Source: an uncultured Ruminococcus sp. (GTDB lineage: Bacteria > Bacillota > Clostridia > Oscillospirales > Ruminococcaceae). From it: a DNA stretch of 27,878 nt. Under the pieces are notes generated by a model. It was not told the DNA's origin. It saw nothing but the letters and a program-made list of their open reading frames with translations, and made no database searches. Position numbers and translations under genes: made by a program. The DNA lies in assembly GCA_937926145.1 (NCBI GenBank), contig CALANW010000112.1, positions 1-27,878 of the forward strand, given 5' to 3'. Below are positions 7,495-14,993 of this stretch, in pieces (position 1 is the stretch's first letter; the number at the start of each line of letters is the position of its first letter).

Positions 7495-7584
7495 ATCTCT
7501 AATGAATGTGCAGACAAAAAATCGGCGCAAAACCCATATATGCGACATTTTGCTTGATTTTTTGTACACATTCCGATTAGATAT
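7495..7584 (+). repeat. Palindromic element, shorter copy A2 (about 90 bp)
   Basis: Its core (CAGACAAAAAATCGGCGCAAA and GCTTGATTTTTTGTAC) is the same as A3, but the outer arms are shorter and diverged (CTCTAATGAATGTG opposite CACATTCCGATTAGA). It follows B1 without a gap, so two subfamilies sit in tandem. The ends are approximate to a few bases. Confidence 0.7.
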
Positions 7585-7619
7585 TATTATAAGGCATTTC
7601 TCCCGATACAAAATAAGCA

Positions 7620-7649
7620 TTAGACATTTTACCGACAATGAAGTATAAT
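7620..7649 (+). promoter_or_regulatory. Promoter of the aldo/keto reductase pseudogene
   Basis: TTAGAC (7620-7625), an 18-nt spacer and TATAAT (7644-7649), followed by an AGGAG ribosome site at 7661-7665, 9 nt before the ATG. The expression signals survive although the gene is broken. Confidence 0.55.
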
Positions 7650-7674
7650 ATAGTTAAAAAAGGAGTGAAAACCT

Positions 7675-8710
7675 ATGAAATATACAAAACTCGGAACATC
7701 GGAGCTTAATGTTTCGCGAATCTGCATGGGCTGTATGGGTTTCGGCGACGCTTCAAACGGTCAGCACAGCTGGACGGTCGATGAAGAACACTCTCGTGAG
7801 ATAATCCGCAGAGGGCTGTAGCTCGGCGTGAACTTTTTCGATACTGCCATCGCCTATCAGAGCGGAACGAGCGAGCAGTATCTCGGACGTGCGCTGAAAG
7901 ACTTTGCAAGGCGCGAAGACGTTGTCGTTGCGACGAAATTTCTTCCGCGCACAAATGAGGAGATAGAAAGCGGCGTGAGCGGTCAGCAGCATATCGAGCA
8001 AATGATAGACAAGAGCCTGCAAAACCTCGGTATGGACTATGTTGACCTTTATATCTATCATATGTGGGACTATGAAACTCCGCTTTATGACATCATGGAG
8101 GGTCTTAACAACGCTGTCAAGGCAGGAAAAGCGCTATATCGGCATTTCCAACTGCTTCGCATATCAGCTTGCAAAGGCAAACGCGCTTGCGGAAAAGGAG
8201 GGCTTTGCGAAATTCGTATCCGTTCAGGGACATTATAACCTCATCTTCCGCGAGGAGGAACGCGAAATGGCAAAACTTTGCCGCGAGGACAACATTGCCA
8301 TGACACCTTACAGTGCGCTCGCAGGCGGCAGGCTCTCAAAGCACAAGGGCGAAACCTCCAAGCGCTTACAGGAGGACAGCTACGCACGGCTCAAATATGA
8401 CGCTTCCGCCGAGCAGGACGATGTTATCATTCAGCGTGTGGCTGAGATCGCAGACAAAAGGGGCGTTTCGATGACGGAAGTTTCACTCGCATGGCTGCTG
8501 ACAAAGGTTACAGCTCCCGTTGTCGGCGCGACAAAGCTTTCGCACATCGAGGGTGCGGCAAAGGCGACAGAACTTGTGCTTTCCGACAAGGAAACGGCTT
8601 ATCTCGAAGAACCCTACGTTCCGCACAAGCTTGTGGGCGTTATGGCGCAGAACACTCCGTCCGCCGCCAAGGAAAAGCACGTCTGGTCGGTCGGAAGTCA
8701 AATGCTTTGA
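7675..8710 (+). pseudogene. Aldo/keto reductase, broken by an in-frame stop and a frameshift
   Basis: The reading starts at ATG 7675 (KYTKLGTSELNVSRICMGCM, typical of NADPH-dependent aldo/keto reductases of the YajO/IolS-like group). It meets TAG at 7819-7821 where relatives have a glutamate or similar residue before LGVNFFDTA; GAG to TAG is the simplest change. The same frame continues with GTSEQYLGRAL, VVVATKF and YIYHMW to about 8130, where GCGCTATATC appears in place of the codons for KARYIGIS. Two bases seem lost from a GC repeat, and the rest (YIGISNCFAYQLAKANALAE to the end) is in another frame. Complete, it would be about 345 residues. Two independent lesions argue for a real pseudogene rather than a single read error. 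It had its own promoter and ribosome site. Confidence 0.85.
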
Positions 8711-8795
8711 TAGTTTTTCGATTTAAAAACAGTTTATAATTTTTTTAACTTGTGTTATGCCGCCGCTTAGACAGAATTAAACATTCAGCGGTATA

Positions 8796-8897
8796 ATACT
8801 AAACACCAATAAAATAAAAGAAAAAATCTGCGCCGAAATCATATATATGCGAGATTATCGGCTTGATTTTTTCCAAATTTTAAATGGTGTTTAGTAT
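8796..8897 (+). repeat. 102-bp palindromic element, copy B2
   Basis: Same ends and outer arms as B1. The inner stem is GCCGA/TCGGC where B1 has GCCAA/TTGGC, a compensatory base-pair change. Its right end supplies a TATAAT (8895-8900) about 45 nt before the sensor kinase start, so it may contribute a -10 box to that gene, but no good -35 is correctly spaced. Confidence 0.78.
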
Positions 8898-8942
8898 AAT
8901 ATTCTGAAAGTACGGAATATCGACTGCGGAAAGAGTGAGAAT

Positions 8943-10399
8943 ATGACTATCAAAAGACGGCTTTTCATATCGAATATCCTTATGCTCGTGATACCTGCAC
9001 TGGTGAGCGTGCTTATGATATTGATATCGGCACTGCTGTTTGTAAATATTTTTTACAGACAGTTTATGGACGAAACAATACACGAAAACAACCTTTCGCA
9101 GATGCAGCGGATACTTATCACGCAGTCAAAAGAATTCATCGACAGTGATGAAGAAGTCGAAGAATCGCAGCTTTACCGAACCGTGAACAAATACCTCAAA
9201 ACGCAGAAGATAAAAATGGAGATATATGACGAGGGCGCGCTTATATGGACACTCGGCAGCAAAAGCGGGAACGACATTGAGGAGCAGCTTTTTGCGGCGG
9301 TTTCCGAGCTTGGCGGCGAGGGCAGCATCACTGTCGGCGGCGCGAGCCTTTACGGCGAAAAGGTCACTGTCCGCGGCTGCGATTACTATATATATATATC
9401 TACACGGGCAGAGAGGTAAAAGAGGACGAGGCAAACGAAGCCACGGTCAAGAAGATCCTTATCCTGATGTGCCTGCTCATAATCGTTTCCGTGCTGATAA
9501 CAAACAGATTCCTTACTAAATTCATCGTCAAAAAGATAGAAAGACCGCTCGATGTCCTCACCCGAGGGGTCTATCAGATACGCGACGGAAATCTCGATTA
9601 CCGCATCGAATATTCGGGCGATGATGAGTTCAAAAGCATCTGCGACAGCTTCAACGAAATGACCGCTCGGCTCAAAGCTTCGATAGAACGCACCGAGCGC
9701 AACGACCGCAGCCACAGGGAGCTTATCGCAGGCATTTCACACGATCTGCGCACACCGCTGACATCGATAAAAGCCTATGCTTCGGGACTTATCGAGGGCG
9801 TTGCCGCAACTCCCGCAATGCAGAAAAAGTATATGCAGACGATACTCACCAAGGCGAATGACATTGACCGAATGGTCGATAAGCTTTTCCTTTTTTCAAA
9901 GCTCGACCTCGGCGACTATCCGTTTTATCCTGAGAAAATATGCCTTTCGCACTCGCTCTCGCACCTGCTTTCATCATTTGAAAATGATATATCCGAGGGA
10001 AGAATGACCGTTCATATTGCGGATATTCCCGAGGAGCTTACCGTTTTCGCCGACCCTATCCAGCTTGAAAATGCGCTGACGAATATCCTCGAAAACAGCC
10101 TTAAATACAAGGACGGCGAAACGGTCAATATCAGCATCAGCTGTGAAGAATTCCCCGATTCCGTTGAACTTACCGTCGATGATGACGGTCCCGGAGTTCC
10201 GCCCGAAGCCGTTTCAAAGCTTTTTGATGTTTTCTACCGCAGTGACCCGTCGAGGAACAATCCGCACAAGGGCAGCGGTCTTGGACTTGCGATAACCGCC
10301 AAGATACTTGAACACTTCGGCGGAAAGATATGGGCGGAAAATTTAGAGCCAAAAGGACTGCGCATCGTTATGACGCTCCCGAAGGAGGACACCGAATGA
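8943..10399 (+). pseudogene. Sensor histidine kinase split by a (TA)n tract (pseudogene or phase-variable gene)
   Basis: The first frame (8943-9419) gives an N-terminal membrane helix (residues about 10-38) and an extracellular sensor domain, then stops at TAA. The second frame (open from about 9401; first ATG 9467) gives the second membrane helix, a HAMP linker (GVYQIRDGNLDYRI), the HisKA box (GISHDLRTPLTSIKAYA, with the phospho-accepting His) and the ATP-binding domain (NILENSLKY, DDGPGVP, GSGLGLAI). The two join exactly if one TA unit is removed from the six TA units at 9387-9398, giving an uninterrupted 484-residue kinase. As written, no functional kinase is made unless slippage restores the frame. 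The ribosome site is weak. The gene overlaps the response regulator by ATGA. Confidence 0.85.
9387..9399 (+). repeat. Dinucleotide (TA)6T tract inside the kinase reading frame
   Basis: After GATTAC come six TA units plus a T, then CTACACGGG. With six units the frame ends at 9417-9419; with five it runs through to the kinase stop at 10399. A mononucleotide or dinucleotide run exactly at the break point is the hallmark of slipped-strand variation. Confidence 0.8.
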
Positions 10400-11082
10400 A
10401 GAAAATACTCATAATCGAAGATGATATAGACATCGCCGAGATAGAACGTGACTATCTCGGCATAAGCGGCTGTGAAGCGGAGATAGAAACCGACGGAGTT
10501 TCGGGACTGAACACCGCGCTGAAAGGCGGCTTCGACCTTATCCTGCTCGATATAATGCTGCCGAAAATGGACGGCTTCTCCGTCTGCCGCAGGCTTCGTG
10601 AAAAGCTTGATATCCCGATACTTATGGTGACGGCGAAAAAGGAAGACATCGACAAGATACGAGGTCTTGGACTTGGTGCAGACGATTATATCGTGAAGCC
10701 GTTCTCCCCGAGCGAGCTTGCCGCAAGGGTCAAGGCAAATCTTGCCGCATACGAACGTCTGAAAAACCCGCAGGACACACATTCCGAGATAAATATCGGC
10801 TCGATACGCATAAACACGGGTTCGCACCGAGTTTTCGTCAAGGATAAGGAAGTTCCGCTGAAAAACAAGGAGTACGAACTGCTTCTTTTCCTCGTGACGA
10901 ATGCGGATATGATCTTCGACAAGGAAACTTTATACGAAAAAATATGGGGTATGGACGCTGTTGGCGACAATGCAACGGTCGCAGTCCATATCAATCGGCT
11001 TCGCGAAAAAATAGAGGACGACCCGTCTAATCCACACTACATTGAAACTGTCTGAGGCGCAGGATATATGTTTAAAGCATAA
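10396..11082 (+). pseudogene. OmpR-family response regulator with a premature TGA near its end
   Basis: The current frame is 10396-11055 (219 residues): a receiver domain (IIEDDIDIAEIE acidic pocket, LILLDIMLPKMDGFSV with the phosphorylated Asp, TAKKE, DDYIVKPFS with the conserved Lys) and a winged-helix domain to YIETV. The family normally ends YIxTVRGxGYxF. Here TGA (11053-11055) replaces the arginine codon, and the same frame continues GAGYMFKA to TAA at 11080-11082. CGA to TGA is the simplest cause. The loss removes the final beta-hairpin (wing), which should damage DNA binding. The partner kinase is also broken. The frame starts with ATGA overlap after a GGAGGA site. If TGA were read through, the protein would be complete. 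Confidence 0.82.
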
Positions 11083-11272
11083 TATACCGTGCAAATTCAG
11101 TTTTGTGCAGTCAGACTGTCAAAAAAGTATATTGCATTTATACAGATGACAAAAAACTTTTATGACTCGATTGCTAAAAAAAGCCGCCACTCATATCCTA
11201 TCGGCATTAAACGCTCGTCGCTTTGCTCCTCACGTTTATTTGCCGAGGATAGTTGTTCCGAACATAAAGAAT

Positions 11273-11353
11273 AAGCGCAATTCACATTTTATAGGTTTAC
11301 AGACCGATTTATCACGTTCTGTTTTACTTTTTGAATGTGAATTGCGCTTTTTT
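11273..11353 (+). terminator. Long-loop hairpin with T tail
   Basis: AAGCGCAATTCACATT (11273-11288) is exactly complementary to AATGTGAATTGCGCTT (11334-11349), a 16-bp stem with a 45-nt loop, followed by TTTTTT (11348-11353). The loop is unusually long for a terminator, so the sequence may instead be a structured RNA or the footprint of an insertion. Confidence 0.55.
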
Positions 11354-11410
11354 AGCTGTTAGTGATTTTGCTATTGCGGCAAGCTTTATGCTGTTAGTTT
11401 AAGGTATTTC

Positions 11411-11479
11411 GCTTCTGCGGAAGCGACAAGGTGGCTCTGCCCACCTTGCCCCCTGCCACCCTTTGAAAAGCGTGGACGT
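11411..11479 (+). repeat. Cluster of three short GC-rich hairpins
   Basis: GCTTC-tgcg-GAAGC (11411-11424), CAAGGTGG (11427-11434) with CCACCTTG (11441-11448), and a third near 11456-11475 (CCACcCTTT with AAAGcGTGG, one mismatch) stand in a row within 70 bases. The block is far more GC-rich than its surroundings. I have the impression that similar CACCTTGCCCCCTGCCACCC blocks recur in Ruminococcus-type genomes, but I cannot check that here. Confidence 0.45.
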
Positions 11480-11530
11480 AAACTTTACTTTTGTCAACTT
11501 TTTTCAATAATATACTTTTTCAACAGACTG

Positions 11531-11566
11531 ACCGTACAAAACTTGATTTTGTACGGTATTTTTTTG
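11531..11566 (+). terminator. Intrinsic terminator
   Basis: ACCGTACAAAA (11531-11541), loop CTTGA, TTTTGTACGGT (11547-11557), then ATTTTTTT. A clear rightward terminator, with no recognised gene directly upstream, so something in 11360-11530 may be transcribed. Confidence 0.8.
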
Positions 11567-11669
11567 CCCAAAAGCAAATTTTTCATCGGTTTAACTTTAG
11601 TTTATAATTGAATACTTCTTTGTTTAACCATTGAATTTATAATGTAAATCACAGTAAAGGAATGTCGTA

Positions 11670-11771
11670 ATACTAATTTTTAATCAAAGTGCAGACAAAA
11701 AATCGGCGCAAAACCCATATATGCGAGCTTTTGCTTGATTTTTTGTACACTTTCAGTTTAAAAATTAGTAT
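11670..11771 (+). repeat. 102-bp palindromic element, copy A3
   Basis: Starts ATACTAATTTTTAATC and ends TTTAAAAATTAGTAT. It is the inverted, nearly identical partner of A1 (5389-5490). It lies 49 bases before the glycosyltransferase start codon, so if that operon is transcribed from the TATAAT at 11638 the element would be in its 5' leader. Confidence 0.8.
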
Positions 11772-11820
11772 AAAAAGTCGGCATTGTTTCTGTTAAAAAT
11801 TATGAACTAAGGTGATTATT

Positions 11821-12840
11821 ATGATCGCAGTAATTCCTGCGTATGAACCCGATGAACAGCTTGTAAAAACTGCTGAGGAACTTGAAAGCTTCGGTTTTAA
11901 GGTGCTTGTTGTTAATGACGGAAGCTCTCCCGATAAAGCTGATATATTTAAAAGAACGGAGTGCTTTGCCACGGTCCTGCATCACGAAAAAAACTGCGGC
12001 AAGGGCAGAGCGCTCAAAACAGCTATGAAATATATTCTCGAAAATATGCCGAACGAGAACGGTGTTGTCACCGTTGATGCGGACGGTCAGCACCGCTCCG
12101 CTGACGTTATCGCGGTAAGCCTTATCCTTTCGCTCCACCCGAAAGATCTTATCCTCGGTGTGCGAAGCTTTGAGGGAAAAGTTCCGCTCCGAAGCAGGAT
12201 AGGCAACACTGTCACGAGAGCGGTATTTGCTCTTGCCAGCGGAAAAAAGCTTTCCGATACGCAGACTGGTTTAAGAGCTTTCAGCATTGAAATGATACCT
12301 TTCCTGCTCAACATCGAGGGCGAGCGCTATGAATATGAGATGAATATGCTTCTCCAATGCGCCGAAAGCGGCATTAACTGGACGGAAGTCCCTATCCGCA
12401 CGGTTTATCTCGATATGAAGAACACCTCGTCCCATTTCAGCACGGTCCGCGATTCGATAAGAATATATATGACGATACTGAAATTCTCGGGGGCTTCGTT
12501 CGTTAGCTTTCTGCTCGACTATGCGCTGTTCAATATTTTCAACGCCGTTTTCGGACTGCTCCCGAGCTTCAACGCTGTTTTTTACAGCAATATTTTCGCC
12601 CGTGTGATAAGCTGTATGTTCAATTATCATCTCAATAAAAAGTACGTTTTCCGTTCGGGCGGCAAGCAGACCGCTCCGAAGTATTTCTGTCTTGCGCTCG
12701 GCATACTCATTGCGAACACCGTGCTTATGGAAGCGCTGACCTTTATCGGTATTCCTGCTTTTGCCGCAAAATTCCTCACGGAGATAATACTTTTTATGTG
12801 CAGTCTGCTTGTACAGCGTTTCATGATATTCAAAAACTAA
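11821..12840 (+). CDS. Glycosyltransferase family 2 fused to a GtrA-type membrane domain
   Basis: A 339-residue two-domain protein. Residues 1-215 are a GT-A glycosyltransferase of the dolichol-phosphate-mannose-synthase type (VIPAYEPDEQLV, LVVNDGSSPD, the metal-binding VDADGQHR, and DTQTGLRAFS). Residues about 220-339 have four membrane helices of the GtrA family (SFLLDYALFNIFNAVFGLLPS, NYHLNKKYVFRSGG). Such proteins transfer a sugar from a nucleotide donor to polyprenyl phosphate and flip it for decoration of surface polymers. I chose ATG 11821 over GTG 11812 because the AAGGTGAT ribosome site overlaps the GTG. It is the first gene of an operon with PAP2, phosphodiester glycosidase and a small membrane protein. 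Confidence 0.9.
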   Translation: MIAVIPAYEPDEQLVKTAEELESFGFKVLVVNDGSSPDKADIFKRTECFATVLHHEKNCGKGRALKTAMKYILENMPNENGVVTVDADGQHRSADVIAVSLILSLHPKDLILGVRSFEGKVPLRSRIGNTVTRAVFALASGKKLSDTQTGLRAFSIEMIPFLLNIEGERYEYEMNMLLQCAESGINWTEVPIRTVYLDMKNTSSHFSTVRDSIRIYMTILKFSGASFVSFLLDYALFNIFNAVFGLLPSFNAVFYSNIFARVISCMFNYHLNKKYVFRSGGKQTAPKYFCLALGILIANTVLMEALTFIGIPAFAAKFLTEIILFMCSLLVQRFMIFKN

Positions 12841-12861
12841 CAGAAAGGCAGTTTATAAAAT

Positions 12862-13413
12862 ATGTCAGTAATTCAGAGCCTCGATTTCAGATTGCTCGAT
12901 CTTATACACGAAAATTTATCCTGCGGTTTTCTTGATTATGTTATGCCTCGGCTGACCTCGATTGGGAACGGCGGTTTTATATGGCTCGTTTCGGCGGCTT
13001 TGATGCTCATCAGCCGCAAATACAGACGAAACGGCATTGAACTTTTATCGGGTCTTGCAGGAAGTGTTGTTATCGGCAACCTGCTGCTGAAAAATCTTAT
13101 CGCAAGACAGCGCCCCTGCTGGATAAATGATGCAGTGAACCTGCTTATCGCCGTTCCGACCGATTACTCGTTCCCCTCGGGACACACGATGTCCTCTTTC
13201 GTCGCAGCTGCTATCATAATGCACACGAATAAAAAGTGGGGCATCGCGGCATATATCCTCGCCGCGCTTATCGCTTTTTCAAGATTGTATCTTTATGTTC
13301 ACTTCCCCACGGATATAATCGCAGGCGCAGTCATAGGTACTCTTATCGGAGCTGCCGTCTGCATTTTATCTGAAAAGTTTTTCCCGAAAGGTCTGACAAG
13401 CAATGAAAAATAG
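12862..13413 (+). CDS. PAP2-family membrane phosphatase
   Basis: A 183-residue integral membrane phosphatase with about five helices. It shows the three PAP2 motifs: KNLIARQRPCW (K-x6-RP type) near residue 76, PSGHTMSSF (PSGH, catalytic His) near residue 112, and SRLYLYVHFPTD (SR-x5-H-x3-D) near residue 145. Likely substrates are undecaprenyl pyrophosphate or another lipid phosphate at the outer membrane face. It lies 21 bases after the glycosyltransferase and overlaps the next gene by 11 bases. Its context fits recycling of the polyprenyl carrier in glycan export. Confidence 0.92.
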   Translation: MSVIQSLDFRLLDLIHENLSCGFLDYVMPRLTSIGNGGFIWLVSAALMLISRKYRRNGIELLSGLAGSVVIGNLLLKNLIARQRPCWINDAVNLLIAVPTDYSFPSGHTMSSFVAAAIIMHTNKKWGIAAYILAALIAFSRLYLYVHFPTDIIAGAVIGTLIGAAVCILSEKFFPKGLTSNEK

Positions 13414-14428
13414 CTTTTTTATGATTTTGACGGATATTATTCTTGCCGCCGCGATACTTTTTTGCATTTGGTACTTCAACTACTGCGTTCCGCAAGGTGG
13501 CATTGCGGCTGTTGTTCCGGAATCGACCGTAACAGCTGTTGATTCGGCAGCGGCTTCTTCCGAAAGCTTGGATAAGCTTGTACAAACATCATCTGACGGT
13601 GCTTCGCAGAGCTGGAAAGAGAAGTTTGCGGACAAGTTCTCCGATACGATAATTTCGACCGACAACTGCTATAAAAGTCCAAATCTTTCTATCGAGCTTA
13701 CCAAAGGCGTAATGCACATGGGCAGACTTGACAACTCGCGAAACGGCAGCAAAAAGAAATACGGCAGCGACATCATATACACACTCGCCGATATTTACAT
13801 AAGCGATATTTCGCAGCTGAAAACCGCTTTTGCGCAGGATACTTTCGGCGTTGGATACACAGAAATGCTCAGTGATATGTCGGCAAGGATAGGCTCGGTA
13901 CTCGCCGTGAACGGAGATTCTTATAACAATAACCGACACAAGGACAACGGCATCATCATCAGGAACGGAGTTATCTACCGCAGTGCGCCGACGAACGTTG
14001 AAACCTGCGTTCTGAACCGCGACGGCACGATGAAAATTTACGCTCCCGATGAAATCAACGAGCAAACTCTCATCGACAGCGGCGCATATCAGAGCTGGAT
14101 ATTCGGTCCGAGCCTGCTCGATGAAAACGGCAAGGCAAAAACGCACTTTCTCACCTGGAAATACATCAGAGAATCCCACCCACGAACTGCGATAGGCTAC
14201 TATGAGCCGAGGCATTACTGTCTGCTTGTCGTTGACGGACGAATAAAAAACTATTCCCGAGGAATGTTTCTCGATGAAATGTCGCAGTTCTTTGAAGACC
14301 TCGGCTGTAAAGCTGCATACAATCTCGACGGTGGGCACTGCTCGTTTATGCTTTGGGGCGATAAAACGATAAACCGTCCATACAAGCCCGAGCAGGATAT
14401 TTCGGACGGAATATTTATAACGGAGTGA
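13403..14428 (+). CDS. Phosphodiester glycosidase family protein (NAGPA domain), membrane-anchored
   Basis: A 341-residue protein with one N-terminal membrane helix (residues about 7-27), a Ser/Ala/Thr-rich stalk to about residue 80, and an extracellular NAGPA/DUF2233 domain (residues about 120-341). It is recognised by VLAVNGDSYNNNRHKDNGIIIRN, PRTAIGYYEPRHYCLLVVDGR and the C-terminal AYNLDGGHCSFMLWG...ISDGIFI block. The human relative removes GlcNAc from a phosphodiester; bacterial members are thought to act on surface polymers, often teichoic-acid-like. Beside a polyprenyl-phosphate glycosyltransferase, it may trim or cap a phosphate-linked surface sugar. The start lies inside the PAP2 gene, with an AAAGG site upstream. 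Confidence 0.88.
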   Translation: MKNSFFMILTDIILAAAILFCIWYFNYCVPQGGIAAVVPESTVTAVDSAAASSESLDKLVQTSSDGASQSWKEKFADKFSDTIISTDNCYKSPNLSIELTKGVMHMGRLDNSRNGSKKKYGSDIIYTLADIYISDISQLKTAFAQDTFGVGYTEMLSDMSARIGSVLAVNGDSYNNNRHKDNGIIIRNGVIYRSAPTNVETCVLNRDGTMKIYAPDEINEQTLIDSGAYQSWIFGPSLLDENGKAKTHFLTWKYIRESHPRTAIGYYEPRHYCLLVVDGRIKNYSRGMFLDEMSQFFEDLGCKAAYNLDGGHCSFMLWGDKTINRPYKPEQDISDGIFITE

Positions 14429-14431
14429 TGA

Positions 14432-14659
14432 ATGATGAAAGTAAAAAGATTTTTTTCAAGCCTGCTTTCAAACTGGCTCGTGATACTCGGGATTGTGTTT
14501 CTGACAATAAAAATACTCGATTGGTATAATCCGCTTATGGATTTTTCGGGCCGCTCGGAGATAATACAGATAAGCCTCGGCGTATGCGCGGTGCTGTCGG
14601 GAATATTCCACATTTTCGCATATGGCAGAAAAAACAAGTCGGAACAAACTCCCGACTGA
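14432..14659 (+). CDS. Small two-helix membrane protein, unknown function
   Basis: A 75-residue protein with two likely membrane helices (residues about 12-29, NWLVILGIVFLTIKILDW, and about 46-66, ISLGVCAVLSGIFHIFAYG) and a charged C-terminal tail. I do not recognise a family. GGAG lies 6 nt before the ATG; ATG 14435 is an alternative start. It begins 3 bases after the glycosidase stop and is the last gene before the terminator, so it belongs to the glycan operon and may be an accessory subunit. Confidence 0.7.
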   Translation: MMKVKRFFSSLLSNWLVILGIVFLTIKILDWYNPLMDFSGRSEIIQISLGVCAVLSGIFHIFAYGRKNKSEQTPD

Positions 14660-14702
14660 CTTTGATACTGATTGATTGTTACTCCTCCTAAATTCCATAT
14701 AT

Positions 14703-14743
14703 AAAACACAGCCGAAGAGCTTTCTTCGGCTGTGTTTTTTATT
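14703..14743 (+). terminator. Terminator of the glycan operon
   Basis: AAACACAGCCGAAGA, a GCTT loop and TCTTCGGCTGTGTTT form a near-perfect stem followed by a T run (about 14735-14743). It lies 44 bases after the small membrane protein. Confidence 0.9.
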
Positions 14744-14917
14744 GTGTGAACTTTTCTTTCTCATCTGTACTTTCAATTAAACGAACATTTATATATGCAA
14801 GTTTACAAATAATTTCCTGCAATATTACATTTCTGCATTATTTTTGTTTTCCAAGCAGCAAATGTTATTTTGTAATATTTTATTTACAAAATAATTTAAT
14901 AAAACGCGAATTTTCCT

Positions 14918-14949
14918 CTTGAAGTTTGAGCAACTACAAGGTATATTAT
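14918..14949 (+). promoter_or_regulatory. Promoter with a MerR-like operator in its spacer
   Basis: The -35 is TTGAAG (14919-14924). The -10 can be read as TATATT (14942-14947, 17-nt spacer) or TATTAT (14944-14949, the 19-nt spacer typical of MerR-controlled promoters). Between them lies a 9-5-9 dyad: CTTGAAGTT (14918-14926) and AACTACAAG (14932-14940), complementary at all but one of nine pairs. MerR regulators bind such dyads between -35 and -10 and untwist the DNA. The operon encodes a MerR protein (22376-23272), which makes it the natural candidate. The assignment is inferred. Confidence 0.6.
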
Positions 14950-14987
14950 AGGTACATAAAAGAAAAAACAAGCAAATAACCTATAAT
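14945..14987. promoter_or_regulatory. Nine-base inverted repeat around a second -10-like box
   Basis: ATTATAGGT (14945-14953) is exactly complementary to ACCTATAAT (14979-14987), with 25 bases between. The right arm contains TATAAT (14982-14987), which could be a second -10. The arrangement could be a second operator or a stem in the leader RNA. Confidence 0.4.
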
Positions 14988-14993
14988 TTCAAA

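Larger units (their letters stand above)
11083..11820. other. Long intergenic region after the response regulator
   Basis: About 740 bases with no convincing gene. It contains a long inverted repeat with a T tail (11273-11353), a cluster of three GC-rich hairpins (11411-11479), a strong terminator (11531-11566), a lone TATAAT at 11638-11643 that may be the -10 of the next operon, and palindromic element A3 (11670-11771). Short open frames at 11089-11362 have no ribosome site and do not resemble proteins. Confidence 0.6.

Noticed and set aside
7819..11055. A recoded genetic code (TAG or TGA read as sense)
   Set aside because: Intact genes elsewhere in the window end at TGA and TAA in normal places, and the same region also has two frameshifts that recoding cannot explain.
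11089..11362. Two overlapping short open frames after the response regulator
   Set aside because: No ribosome site, no recognisable protein pattern, and they run into the arm of a hairpin with a T tail.
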